A stretch of 64,000 nt of DNA from an uncultured Christensenella sp. (GTDB taxonomy: Bacteria > Bacillota > Clostridia > Christensenellales > Pumilibacteraceae): contig CAJTPT010000001.1 of assembly GCA_910578545.1 (NCBI GenBank), positions 439,511 through 503,510 of the forward strand, written 5' to 3'. The number at the start of each line of letters is the position of its first letter. Position 1 is the stretch's first letter. Under the pieces are notes generated by a model. It ran no database searches. It saw only the letters and a list, made by a program, of their open reading frames with translations, and was not told where the DNA came from. A program made the translations under genes and the position numbers. This document shows positions 51,642 to 60,247 of this stretch, one piece after another.

Positions 51642-52640
51642 ATGGCTATCACGTTTGAAGGATACGAAAGAAGAATCGACAAAATCAATGCCGAGCTCAA
51701 AAAATACGGTATCAAGTCACTCGAGGACGCACGCGATATCTGCTTAAAGCACGGCGTTAACGTAGAGGAAATCGTAAAGGGCGTTCAGCCCATCGCGTTT
51801 GAGAACGCGGTTTGGGCGTACACCGTCGGTTGCGCCATTGCGTTCAAAAAGGGCGTGAAGACCGCCGCCGAAGCCGCCGAATGTATCGGTCTCGGACTTC
51901 AGTCGTTCTGCATTCCAGGCAGCGTCGCCGATCAGCGTAAGGTCGGTCTCGGACACGGCAACCTCGGCGCAATGCTTCTTCGCGAGGAAACAGACTGCTT
52001 TGCGTTCCTTGCGGGTCACGAATCGTTTGCCGCGGCGGAAGGCGCTATCGGCATTGCGAGAAATGCCAACAAGGCGCGCAAAAAGCCGCTTCGCGTTATT
52101 CTTAACGGCTTAGGAAAGGACGCCGCGTACATCATTTCGCGTATCAACGGCTTTACATACGTCCAGACCAAGTACGACTACTACACCGGCGAGCTCAAGA
52201 TCGTTCGCGAGGTTGCTTTTTCGGACGGCGAACGCGCCAAGGTGCGTTGCTACGGCGCGGATGACGTAAACGAGGGCGTTGCGATTATGCGTCACGAAAA
52301 GGTCGACGTTTCAATTACAGGCAACTCAACCAACCCGACCAGATTCCAGCACCCCGTTGCGGGCACGTACAAAAAATGGTGCCAGGAAAACGACAAAAAA
52401 TACTTCTCGGTAGCAAGCGGCGGCGGTACCGGCAGAACTCTCCACCCCGATAACGTTGCGGCGGGTCCTGCGTCCTACGGCATGACCGATACGCTCGGAC
52501 GTATGCACAGCGACGCGCAGTTTGCGGGCAGCTCGTCCGTTCCCGCGCACGTCGAGATGATGGGTCTTATCGGCATGGGCAACAACCCTATGGTCGGCGC
52601 AACGGTCGCCTGCGCAGTCGCAGTCAGCCTTGCCGAATAA
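51642..52640 (+). CDS. GGGtGRT family protein
   Basis: 332 residues with the name-giving motif FSVASGGGTGRTLHPDNVAA. Other conserved parts are CIPGSVADQRKVGLGHGNLG, CFAFLAGHESFAAAEGAIGI and VSITGNSTNPTRFQHPVAGT. The family is widespread in Firmicutes, of unknown function, and is paired with the NifU-like gene 47 bp upstream. The glycine-rich motifs suggest nucleotide or phosphate binding, an inference. AAGGAG precedes the ATG; a terminator follows at 52704. Confidence 0.85.
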   Translation: MAITFEGYERRIDKINAELKKYGIKSLEDARDICLKHGVNVEEIVKGVQPIAFENAVWAYTVGCAIAFKKGVKTAAEAAECIGLGLQSFCIPGSVADQRKVGLGHGNLGAMLLREETDCFAFLAGHESFAAAEGAIGIARNANKARKKPLRVILNGLGKDAAYIISRINGFTYVQTKYDYYTGELKIVREVAFSDGERAKVRCYGADDVNEGVAIMRHEKVDVSITGNSTNPTRFQHPVAGTYKKWCQENDKKYFSVASGGGTGRTLHPDNVAAGPASYGMTDTLGRMHSDAQFAGSSSVPAHVEMMGLIGMGNNPMVGATVACAVAVSLAE

Positions 52641-52703
52641 ATTTAATCAGTATCGATACACAACAAAAGTTCGTTATGTTTGCGGTGTATTTCATAATGA
52701 CAA

Positions 52704-52738
52704 AAGCAAGGAAATATTCTGCTTTCCTTGCTTTTTTA
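52704..52738 (+). terminator. Terminator of the GGGtGRT operon
   Basis: AGCAAGGAAA-TATTCTG-CTTTCCTTGCTTTTTT, 64 bp after the stop. Confidence 0.93.
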
Positions 52739-52801
52739 TTGCGGTTTTGTTATAATAATTACACGATAAACAGTAATCAGGGAGAACTGATATAGAGAAC
52801 G

Positions 52802-53038
52802 GTGAAGAAATTAAGAGATGAATACAACAAAAAATACGGGTTGGATATCGACTTGGACTAAGAGCTGAAAGCCGCCGAACTCGGCAGTTTGGATGCGCAA
52901 ATGAAAGTCGCTCGATATTACGAAAACGCCATAGAAGGTAACCGCGACTATAAAAAAGCCGTATATTGGTACAGACAGGCCGCCGAACAGGGTGTAGAAG
53001 ACGCCGAAAAAGCGCTTGAACGATTAAAGGGAAGTTGA
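52802..53038 (+). pseudogene. Sel1-repeat protein remnant with in-frame TAA
   Basis: One frame of 79 codons from a GTG, interrupted by TAA at 52859-52861 after VKKLRDEYNKKYGLDIDLD. It continues as ELKAAELGSLDAQMKVARYY and ENAIEGNRDYKKAVYWYRQA, then AEQGVEDAEKALERLKGS. The second part is a clear Sel1/TPR-like repeat. The stop lies where Glu would fit (GAC TAA GAG). No ribosome site is convincing, so this is probably a decayed fragment of a longer Sel1 protein. Confidence 0.65.
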
Positions 53039-53087
53039 TATATAACATAGCGTAAAATACACACCGATAATTGTAAAAAACAGAAAA

Positions 53088-53129
53088 TATAGCACACTAT
53101 ACTTCAAAAACGAAGATAGTGCGCTATTT
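53088..53129. terminator. Strong hairpin, probably bidirectional terminator
   Basis: ATAGCACACTATACTTC-AAAAAC-GAAGATAGTGCGCTAT, then TTTTG; a 16-17 bp nearly perfect stem between the Sel1 remnant and the yitT-like gene. The rest of the gap up to 53262 shows no gene. Confidence 0.85.
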
Positions 53130-53262
53130 TGTTTGCCCGCGAAAATCCATATGACAGAACACCCTTTAGCGAGCTTTTTTGTGTGTGGTATTTTAGAGCA
53201 TATAAACGCGTCGGAGTCGCCGTCGCTCACGGATAATTTATGCGTCTTATATGTTATTCCCT

Positions 53263-54153
53263 TTATAATTCTTCCGCGTCGTGCGACTTGTAGCCCTCGC
53301 CGTAAATCTCTTTAGCCGACGACACGATGGTAAACGCGTCGCGGTCGTACTTTCGTATAATATCGCGCAAGCGCGGGTAAACATAATTCTTTACGGCGCA
53401 CATTATGACGGTCTTATCGTCACCCGTGTACGCACCTTTGCCGTCAAGAATTGTTGCGCTTACGTTAAGGTCTTGCAATATGCCGTCGCAAATCGGTTTT
53501 GCTTTTTCCTCGGTCGTTATTATAAACACGAGTATTGCCGAGTTGCCGCCGTAAAGCACAAAGTCGAAAGCGACCGTAAAAGTTATAATCGACAGAACGG
53601 TTATCAAAAGCAGTTCGAGATCTCGGTATATCGCGCCCGACGCGGCGATTATCGTTACGTCTATTAACATGGAGATTATACCGGCCTTGAGGTGGCGGAA
53701 CTTTTTGTGCAACAGCTTGACTATTATATCCGTGCCGCCAGTGCTGCTTCCCGCGCGGAAGATAACGCCGAGCCCGCCGCCGTACAGTACGCCGCCTGCA
53801 AGCGCGGGCAGAATGTTGTTGCTCATAGTCGGCATGTACGGAACAGCAAAATAGCCCCATAGCTCGATGAGTCCCGAAGACAGCGCAGTCGCCGCGATCG
53901 ACGAGATAATAAAGTATCTGCCAAAGAATATCGCGCCGAGTATAAACAGCGGCACGTTGATAATAAGGATTATCCAACCCGTGCCGACGACCCCGCCGGA
54001 GACCGTATCTATTATTATCGCGATACCGGTAACGCCCCCGGACGCAATCGCGTTGGGGTCAAGAAACAATGCCACGCCCAGCGAGTATATTATACTGCCC
54101 ACCAATATCATGGCGCACGATTTTAGCATATTTACCTTTTTTGTTTTGTCCAT
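53263..54153 (-). CDS. YitT family membrane protein
   Basis: 296 residues with about five to six helices in the DUF161 part (ILVGSIIYSLGVALFLDPNA; IASGGVTGIAIIIDTVSGGV; GVLYGGGLGVIFRAGSSTGG) and a C-terminal DUF2179 domain (GKGAYTGDDKTVIMCAVKNY; IIRKYDRDAFTIVSSAKEIY). Role unknown, possibly transport. The annotated ATG lies 8 nt after a perfect -10 box; the internal ATG eight codons later has AAGG upstream and may be the real start. Confidence 0.9.
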   Translation of the reverse strand: MDKTKKVNMLKSCAMILVGSIIYSLGVALFLDPNAIASGGVTGIAIIIDTVSGGVVGTGWIILIINVPLFILGAIFFGRYFIISSIAATALSSGLIELWGYFAVPYMPTMSNNILPALAGGVLYGGGLGVIFRAGSSTGGTDIIVKLLHKKFRHLKAGIISMLIDVTIIAASGAIYRDLELLLITVLSIITFTVAFDFVLYGGNSAILVFIITTEEKAKPICDGILQDLNVSATILDGKGAYTGDDKTVIMCAVKNYVYPRLRDIIRKYDRDAFTIVSSAKEIYGEGYKSHDAEEL

Positions 54154-54161
54154 ACCTTTTT

Positions 54162-54190
54162 ATTATACACTAAATTTATATTCCGTTCAA
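54162..54190 (-). promoter_or_regulatory. Promoter of the yitT-like gene
   Basis: TTGAAC (54190-54185), 17-bp spacer, TATAAT (54167-54162). The first ATG is 8 nt downstream, so the transcript is leaderless or nearly so. Confidence 0.8.
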
Positions 54191-54295
54191 GTTTTTTTGC
54201 TCGCGTTTTCTGTCGTCGTAGCAGTATTGTCGCTTTTTTATGCCCTTGTGTTTCAAAAAGAAAAGTCGAGCGTAAATTCGCCGATCCCTCATTCG

Positions 54296-55849
54296 CTAAT
54301 GTGTTTCCCCGCAGTGCGGGCAAGTGGGTTTAAGTTCGTCGTCGATTTCCGTTATATTGCGGAAATACATTTTGCCCTCGGCTTTGCGCTTTGCAAGCCA
54401 TGCGTCGTCGACCGTCGATTGTTGATAGAGTAGCCCCGCGATGTTCGTATAGTAATACGGTTTGCCGGTAGTAGGGCAGACCGCCGCGTGTATCTCGGTG
54501 CGGCAGGAGGGGCACTCGTACACGGTGTGGTCGTCCGTCGATTTTTCCGGGTTTACTTCCTGTTTGTTTACGCAGAACGGGCAATCGCTGTGCACTGTAT
54601 CCGAGTAAATCATTGCGCGCAAAAGTATTTGTTGCAGGCGGCGGAACGATTCGATATCGGTTATATCTATAAGCGCCGCGCCCTTTTCGCGATCCTCGTA
54701 CGGACTGCATACTATATACTCGTCGGCGCATACTTCGGACTTGACAGATTGTAACAGTTTTTCGTTGTTGTTAAGCAGCGACGGGATAAGTATTACCTTG
54801 TATGTCTTGCTATTCTTGACGGTAAGCGCAAGCAGTTGCCAGTCGTTTACGGTCAGCTTTTCAAGCTTGAGATTCCACTTTTTAAATGAAAAGCTAAGCG
54901 CAAGCTTGGTTAGGTCGAACGGCTTGGTTATATCGCACGTAAAGTTGAAATGCCCGACGGCAAATATACACAACGCTTGGCAAAAGAAGAAGTAATTTTT
55001 TATCAGCTTGACAATATCGGTTTCCGTGATTTCCTTGACTCCGCCTATATCGTGACGGTCAAAGAACAGCGCAAGCTTGTATATGCGGTGATATTCCCTG
55101 TGCATGGAAAGGATATTGGTTTTACGAAGCTTGACGTTTTTGTTCTTGTTTACGTTCTTTTTGTAAACGGGGCGTTTTAAGCGGGGCGTTATGCTGTTGT
55201 AAATAAACTGAAGCTTGTCAAGACAGCGCACCGCAACGGCGTAATATCCCTCGAAGTTTCGGCTGTAACCTATGTGCAGTTTTCCGAGCGCCAAAAAGTA
55301 GTTTAAGTGGTTGACACGTTCGAGCAGGTTGAATTCTATAGTTTGATTGGCGTAAACGAGTTCTTTCAAAAAACGCATGTTAGACCGAGTAAAAGCCAAA
55401 ACGTCGTCGACCGCCTTGCAAAAAACGAGGTTTTCGTAAATGCCGTAGTTGTCCTCGTACGTGCGGCTGAGTAGCTTTTCGGGCTTTATCTCGTCGCTGT
55501 TTACGTCCGTCCACAGCTCGCTGTGCGCCGCGATGTGCGTGAGCGTTTTGTTGTTTACAATGCGCACCGACTCGACGGGCAGGATTATATTGTGTTCTTT
55601 AAGGTGAATAAACGGTTGCGCGAATATGCGTTTTATTGCGGGAAGGGCGCTTAGGATTACGTCGAGCCGTTGTTCCAATATGTCGAAGCTGAAGTTGGGC
55701 TCGGTCATAAACAGCGTTAGGTCGTTTACCAAGGCATAGTCAAACTGCATGTAGCTAAGCTTGCTATGCTTACTCACATACGCGTCTATATTCTTATAGT
55801 CCTCTATCAGCTTGGACAGTTGAGATTGCTCTTCGTACGTCAAGTCCAT
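54296..55849 (-). CDS. DUF2357/McrC-like partner with C-terminal zinc ribbons
   Basis: 517 residues, encoded 5 bp after the McrB-like gene. The region about 85-160 (IRIVNN-type strand, then KLLSRTYEDNYGIYENLVFC) resembles the DUF2357 module that accompanies McrB-like ATPases and resembles McrC; this match is tentative. No PD-(D/E)xK nuclease triad could be found. Near residue 430 begins a four-cysteine zinc ribbon (CPFC ... YECPSCRTEIHAAVC), and the last residues are CPHCGETH, a second half-ribbon. It may be the effector or DNA/RNA-recognition part of the pair. Operon with the AAA+ gene only. Confidence 0.6.
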   Translation of the reverse strand: MDLTYEEQSQLSKLIEDYKNIDAYVSKHSKLSYMQFDYALVNDLTLFMTEPNFSFDILEQRLDVILSALPAIKRIFAQPFIHLKEHNIILPVESVRIVNNKTLTHIAAHSELWTDVNSDEIKPEKLLSRTYEDNYGIYENLVFCKAVDDVLAFTRSNMRFLKELVYANQTIEFNLLERVNHLNYFLALGKLHIGYSRNFEGYYAVAVRCLDKLQFIYNSITPRLKRPVYKKNVNKNKNVKLRKTNILSMHREYHRIYKLALFFDRHDIGGVKEITETDIVKLIKNYFFFCQALCIFAVGHFNFTCDITKPFDLTKLALSFSFKKWNLKLEKLTVNDWQLLALTVKNSKTYKVILIPSLLNNNEKLLQSVKSEVCADEYIVCSPYEDREKGAALIDITDIESFRRLQQILLRAMIYSDTVHSDCPFCVNKQEVNPEKSTDDHTVYECPSCRTEIHAAVCPTTGKPYYYTNIAGLLYQQSTVDDAWLAKRKAEGKMYFRNITEIDDELKPTCPHCGETH

Positions 55850-55854
55850 AAAGA

Positions 55855-58662
55855 CTAATCCTCGTTCAGTCTGCGGACAAATTCACTGCATTGCTTTAAG
55901 CCGATTTTATCAAACTCGGCGGCAAGCTTTTCTTTGTTTTCGACAACCTTGCTTTCAAGCTTGCGCAGGACCTTGCTCAAAAGGATTTTTTCCACTGCGT
56001 CGGACTCGACGGCGGACCTGTCGCCGAAGCACGCGCAGTAGATTTTTACAAAGTCCTCGATTTGGCGCAGGATACGGTTGCCGAACGAGATGTTGTACGG
56101 CGCGAGAAGTCTTTCAGTTTGTTGGATAAGCGCATTGCTTTCCGCGTCGAATGAATATTCCCTTTTGGCTTGGTCGAAAAGCTTTAACAGCATGTCGTAG
56201 GACATAAACCGCGGCTCGAGCGGCTCGCTGAACGACGTGATTTTGGGCGCGCGCTTGTTAAAATTCATCGTTTGTGCGCGGTCGTACACCTTGTCGCTTA
56301 TCTCGAAGGTGCTTTCGTCGCGGTTGGCCGTGCCTATAAACCAAACGTTGGTCGGTATTTTAATAGTGTGTCCGTCCGTCAGTCCGTCGTAAGTATACCG
56401 CTTGCCGTTTTCGGTGCGGTATAGCTTGACGTTGAGCAGTTTTATTTCGCGCTTGTCTTCCTCGTTTTCCATAAGCGAGAGGAAATCGGAAAAATAATAC
56501 TCGATACGGCTGAGGTTCATTTCGTCGAGCACGATAAAGGTGATCGCCGACGAATTGAGCCGCGCTTTGTACAAGCACTGCGTAAACTTTTTGGGCGTAA
56601 AGCATTTGCTGAATTCGTTGTAGTAGCCGAGTAGCTCGTTCTTGTCGCGCCAGGACGACTCGACCTCCACTATCTCGCAGTTACCCATAACCGCTTCGGT
56701 AAACATTTTGGGCAAGCTCGTTTTACCCGTGCCGCTCATGCCTTGCAGAATGGCAAGCCGCGACGCGCCCAGTCCGGCAACGAATGTGGCGATATCCTCG
56801 GGCGTGTACGACAGGTGTATCCTGCACTCGCGCGCATAGTCCACGAGGAAGCGTACGAGATTGGGCAGGGTGAGGTTGGTAAACAAGCGTTTGCGCCGCT
56901 CTTCGAGCGCGGTGTTAAACTGCGGTTGCTTTCGGTCGAGCTCGGTAAACGCCGGGCATGCGTCAAAGTCGTAGACGGGCGGTTTTTCGGTCGAGCGCGC
57001 GGAGGAAGGCGAAACCTGTTCTGGCGTTCCGTTTACCGCGTCGGAAAGCGTTGTGTCAAACATATCGGGCGACAGCGGTTTTGCGCCGAGGCTGAAGATT
57101 TTGCGCAGCAGCATGTATATCATCACGGCCGCGCTGGCTATCAGCATGTATATGGTCTGGCTGTTCACCTCGTACTCGTAGCCGTCGGGCAGAGAAATTT
57201 CGTAGTAGGCGAGTAAGCTGTTTATGTTTTCCTCGTTTATCCTTTGTCCGATTTTAAAGTAAATGCCGAACAGTCCTATCATCATTACAAACAGGAAGTT
57301 GGCAACCGCCGCCGCCTTTATTATCTTGTAGTGGTTGGCGTCCTTGGCAAGAAAGCTTATAAGCGAAGCGACAAGCAGCATGCCCGACGAGAGCAGAACG
57401 GCAAACTCGACAAACGCGAGCAGCTGAAAGCCCGATTCCAACTTCTTGTAAGTCGATAGCAGCTCGTAGCCGTTAAACGCGACCTCGCGCTTAAAATCGG
57501 TGACGGCTATTTTGACGGAAACCTCAACCACGTTTAGCACGAGCGACAAAAATGTGATGGCGCTTATCACTGCCACCGCGATAAGCGGCTCGATTTTGAA
57601 CGGCTTTTGCAGGTGGTTGTGCGAGCCCTTCACGCCGACGGGAAGTTTTCCGCAGAACAACGAGTATACTATCATCGTCACGACGGCGAGGATAAACGGT
57701 ATATAGCTAACCGTGTACGCCATGCCGTCCCGAGCGGCAGTGTTGCCCTTTAGGTTAAAGTAAAAGGTCAGGCAATACCCGATTAAAAAGAACAACAGCG
57801 TAAAAATCGTAGTGCTCAGCACGAAACGGCGCGAGCGTATTACGAATACCCGTGAACCGAAGTAGTCGGAAATAGTGGATATAAAATACAGCATTTCGCC
57901 GAAAATCGCCACCGTCATAACGACAAACGCAACGGATATGAAAATGGGATAGTTATTGGCGAACAACGAGGATATAAGTACATACGTCGTTCCCGTCGCG
58001 GTATCGGTGTACAACGGGATAAACAGCACCGTAATCAGTATGATCAGCTCGACGCATTCGCAAATAAACAAGCCGAATTTGAACCGCTTTTGCTTGGGCG
58101 TGAGCGGCGCGTTGTTTTCCGGTTCGGCGCTCGGCGCGTCCGAAGCCTCGGCGTTTGTTTCCGTCGGCGCCGTCGCGTGCCGACGTGCAATCAGGTAGCC
58201 GAGCGCCGCCATCGCAAAAAACATGCTTACAACACAGCACGCCATCGCGCCGCCGCTCATGAACTTCAGCGCAATACCCAATATCAAGCAAACAAGGCTC
58301 AGCCCGACGGTGTATATAGCCGCAACGTAAAAAAGACGGTTGCGGTTTTTTACAAACAGCGTGAGCGCGGCAACCGCGTACAGCGCAATACCGACGACAA
58401 ACGCCACCGTCATGTATATATTAAAATTAAGCAAACGCCCGGACTCTATGTAAAACGCGTCCGCCGTCCAGAACGACAGCTCGTCGCGCCCGGTTGCAAA
58501 ATCCTCGAGCTCGGTAAACTTGATGGAATAAAATATTAACGTAAACAGCAGTGCGAGCGCCGACAGCAACGTTAAAACTATTATGTCGCCTTTTCGAGAA
58601 GTAATAAACCTCTTGAATTTATTGCCCGTTTGATTGGTTTCCGTCGACGTGTTATCTGCCAT
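55855..58662 (-). CDS. McrB-like AAA+ ATPase fused to about 12 transmembrane helices
   Basis: 935 residues. Residues about 30-530 hold roughly twelve hydrophobic helices (IIVLTLLSALALLFTLIFYS; YMTVAFVVGIALYAVAALTL; FVLSTTIFTLLFFLIGYCLT; IYMLIASAAVMIYMLL and others). After a linker comes an AAA+ module of the McrB/AAA_5 group: Walker A LQGMSGTGKTS near 640, Walker B FIVLDEMNLSRIEYYFSDFL near 711, and WFIGTANRDESTFEISDKVY with the arginine-bearing DRA. McrB-type motors normally are soluble and drive a nuclease partner. Here the motor is tied to the membrane. GGAG before the ATG and a consensus promoter. Confidence 0.82.
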   Translation of the reverse strand: MADNTSTETNQTGNKFKRFITSRKGDIIVLTLLSALALLFTLIFYSIKFTELEDFATGRDELSFWTADAFYIESGRLLNFNIYMTVAFVVGIALYAVAALTLFVKNRNRLFYVAAIYTVGLSLVCLILGIALKFMSGGAMACCVVSMFFAMAALGYLIARRHATAPTETNAEASDAPSAEPENNAPLTPKQKRFKFGLFICECVELIILITVLFIPLYTDTATGTTYVLISSLFANNYPIFISVAFVVMTVAIFGEMLYFISTISDYFGSRVFVIRSRRFVLSTTIFTLLFFLIGYCLTFYFNLKGNTAARDGMAYTVSYIPFILAVVTMIVYSLFCGKLPVGVKGSHNHLQKPFKIEPLIAVAVISAITFLSLVLNVVEVSVKIAVTDFKREVAFNGYELLSTYKKLESGFQLLAFVEFAVLLSSGMLLVASLISFLAKDANHYKIIKAAAVANFLFVMMIGLFGIYFKIGQRINEENINSLLAYYEISLPDGYEYEVNSQTIYMLIASAAVMIYMLLRKIFSLGAKPLSPDMFDTTLSDAVNGTPEQVSPSSARSTEKPPVYDFDACPAFTELDRKQPQFNTALEERRKRLFTNLTLPNLVRFLVDYARECRIHLSYTPEDIATFVAGLGASRLAILQGMSGTGKTSLPKMFTEAVMGNCEIVEVESSWRDKNELLGYYNEFSKCFTPKKFTQCLYKARLNSSAITFIVLDEMNLSRIEYYFSDFLSLMENEEDKREIKLLNVKLYRTENGKRYTYDGLTDGHTIKIPTNVWFIGTANRDESTFEISDKVYDRAQTMNFNKRAPKITSFSEPLEPRFMSYDMLLKLFDQAKREYSFDAESNALIQQTERLLAPYNISFGNRILRQIEDFVKIYCACFGDRSAVESDAVEKILLSKVLRKLESKVVENKEKLAAEFDKIGLKQCSEFVRRLNED

Positions 58663-58695
58663 GTTTCGCTCCGTGCGGTAAAAAATTATAATTTA

Positions 58696-58725
58696 ATTAT
58701 ACTTGATTGCCCGACGGTTTGTCAA
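58696..58725 (-). promoter_or_regulatory. Promoter of the McrB-like operon
   Basis: TTGACA (58725-58720), 18-bp spacer, TATAAT (58701-58696), 34 bp before the ATG. Confidence 0.8.
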
Positions 58726-58780
58726 TAGTTATTCCCAAATCGCACATGCGCTCTTTCGTTTTTTTGCGGGGGAGTACGGG

Positions 58781-58963
58781 TTATAAATCTACGGTTTGAA
58801 CTTTTAAATCGCAATAATATTCGGCGGCGGGGAATATGCTTTTTAAAAACGCAACTTCCTCACCGTACCATTCCGCCCAGTACGGCTTGTGCTCAGTGAG
58901 AACGATAGGAAACAATGCCCAAAGCTCTTCTATCGTCATTTCGGATAGACTTTTATTTTTCAT
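58781..58963 (-). pseudogene. GrpB family protein, N-terminal remnant
   Basis: 60 residues: LSEMTIEELWALFPIVLTEH and KPYWAEWYGEEVAFLKSIF match the start of GrpB-type (nucleotidyltransferase-like) proteins. The conserved HIGSTA core that should follow is missing; the frame ends after an unrelated YYCDLKVQTVDL. Truncated by deletion. No ribosome site is clear. Confidence 0.65.
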
Positions 58964-58999
58964 ATATAATATACAATTCCAAATGAAGCGGCAGAGCCG

Positions 59000-59326
59000 T
59001 TACAGCTTGTTTTTGTAGTCCATGCCCCATTCCTGCATGGCGTTCATTATCGGGCGGAGTGAATTGCCCAGCTCGGAAAGAGAATACACCACGCGCGGCG
59101 GCACTTCGGCAAACACCTCGCGTTCGATTATCCCGTCATCCTCGAGCGCGCGAAGATTGTCCGTTAAAACCTTTTTGCTTATGGCGGGGATTGTCTTTAT
59201 AAAATCGCTAAACCGTTGAGCGCCGTTAAATATCAAGTTGCGAAGTATGAGCAGTTTCCACTTATTGCCTATAAGCTGTACCGTGGTTGCAACGGGGCAT
59301 TCCGGTAATTCTTCTCTCGTCAGCAT
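59000..59326 (-). CDS. HxlR-family transcriptional regulator
   Basis: 108-residue winged-helix protein: ECPVATTVQLIGNKWKLLIL, RFSDFIKTIPAISKKVLTDN, LRALEDDGIIEREVFAEVPP, RVVYSLSELGNSLRPIMNAM. A single Cys (in EECPV position) at the N-terminus is the residue that senses electrophiles or oxidants in related YodB/HypR proteins. The start is the ATG after AGGAAG. Divergent from the cupin gene, which it probably controls. Confidence 0.92.
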   Translation of the reverse strand: MLTREELPECPVATTVQLIGNKWKLLILRNLIFNGAQRFSDFIKTIPAISKKVLTDNLRALEDDGIIEREVFAEVPPRVVYSLSELGNSLRPIMNAMQEWGMDYKNKL

Positions 59327-59356
59327 GGTCGATACTTCCTTGTTTGGATTAAAAAC

Positions 59357-59385
59357 AGTATACATTAGAAAAATGCCAAAGTCAA
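59357..59385 (-). promoter_or_regulatory. Promoter of the hxlR-type gene
   Basis: TTGACT (59385-59380), 17-bp spacer, TATACT (59362-59357). Confidence 0.75.
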
Positions 59386-59405
59386 TAGTTCAAAAAAGAA
59401 ACCAT

Positions 59406-59473
59406 GTTACAAATCTATTATCGAGTAATATAAAAGTAACGTACTTGTATTTCCGGTTTTCATTTTGTATACT
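59406..59473 (+). promoter_or_regulatory. Cupin gene promoter with candidate HxlR operator
   Basis: TTGTAT (59445-59450), 17-bp spacer, TATACT (59468-59473). The palindrome AAGTAACGTACTT (59434-59446) overlaps the -35 box, and GTTAC (59406) with GTAAC (59436) form a wider inverted pair. Confidence 0.6.
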
Positions 59474-59506
59474 GTGGTCACAAAACAAATTTCGGAGGTA
59501 TCAACT

Positions 59507-59857
59507 ATGAATAACTACACAAAGGTCGGAGTAAAAAGCGGTGCGCGTACCGAGCTTCACGACGCGCTTAATCTTACCGGTGCGGAAATAAGCGTTAACG
59601 CTTTGCCCGCGGGCGCGAGCGTGCCGTTTGTTCACGCGCACAAACAAAACGAGGAAATCTACGCTGTTTTGGAAGGCGAGGGCGCTGCCGTTATCGACGG
59701 GGAAAAGGTCGCATTAAAGGCGGGCGATTGGTTGCGCATTGCGCCGTCGGCAAAAAGGCAGTTCTTTGCTTCGGATAAGCGGGAAATAAAGTATGTTTGC
59801 ATTCAGGTCAAAGGGGGGTCGCTTGAGGGCTACACGGCGACGGACGCTATACTGTAA
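59507..59857 (+). CDS. Small cupin-domain protein
   Basis: 116 residues, one cupin barrel: PAGASVPFVHAHKQNEEIYA holds the first motif (H-x-H-x4-E) and AVIDGEKVALKAGDWLRIAP the strand before motif 2, whose His is replaced (PSAKRQFFAS). It may bind one metal. Likely target of the divergent HxlR regulator. GGAGG before the ATG. Confidence 0.85.
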   Translation: MNNYTKVGVKSGARTELHDALNLTGAEISVNALPAGASVPFVHAHKQNEEIYAVLEGEGAAVIDGEKVALKAGDWLRIAPSAKRQFFASDKREIKYVCIQVKGGSLEGYTATDAIL

Positions 59858-59881
59858 TTTAAAAACGATATAACTTAAATG

Positions 59882-59954
59882 AAAAGCGCAATCGTATAGG
59901 CAGTAGCGATCGTATTGGCAAATGCAATCGTTACTGCTTAATTATTGCGCTTTT
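59882..59954. terminator. Long double hairpin, likely bidirectional terminator
   Basis: Outer arms AAAAGCGCAAT/ATTGCGCTTTT (11 bp, perfect) and inner arms AGTAGCGAT/ATCGTTACT. It follows the cupin gene, and its right arm contributes the -35 box of the next promoter. Confidence 0.7.
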
Positions 59955-59973
59955 GCCGTAAATGATGTACAAT
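59945..59973 (+). promoter_or_regulatory. Promoter ahead of the macrodomain remnant, leaderless layout
   Basis: TTGCGC, 17-bp spacer, TACAAT, then ATTTAT and the ATG at 59980. Confidence 0.6.
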
Positions 59974-59979
59974 ATTTAT

Positions 59980-60245
59980 ATGAGTCGGCACGACAGACTT
60001 ATATATTTGATTGAATACCTGTTGTCCGCAAGGAATGAGAACGGAGAAATGCCGATTGACGAGGGCGGGCAAAAGCGGCTGTTCGTTGCGACGGTATTGT
60101 CAACGCCGCCAACTCGGGGATGCTCGGTTGCTTTTGCCCCAATCACGGCTGTATCGACAACGCGGTTTGTCCGCCGCAGACAGAAAATCGGTCTGCCTGC
60201 ATAAACAAAAACATCGGCGCGGTATTGATTGAACTAAAGAGGTAA
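59980..60245 (+). pseudogene. Zinc-macrodomain protein-ADP-ribose hydrolase remnant
   Basis: Two pieces in different frames. The first, from ATG 59980, reads SRHDRLIYLIEYLLSARNEN and MPIDEGGQKRLF, the helical N-terminus of Zn-macro ADP-ribosyl hydrolases. The second, in another frame from about 60087 to 60245, reads DGIVNAANSGMLGCFCPNHG and CIDNAV, the macrodomain core with its zinc ligands. The stretch between and the rest of the domain are deleted. Dead gene by deletion and frameshift. It sits 2 bp before the DUF5131 gene. Confidence 0.75.
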
Positions 60246-60247
60246 AC

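Noticed and set aside
53024..53315. Small frames on both strands between the Sel1 remnant and the yitT-like gene
   Set aside because: They overlap a strong hairpin and the yitT-like gene end and lack translation signals.
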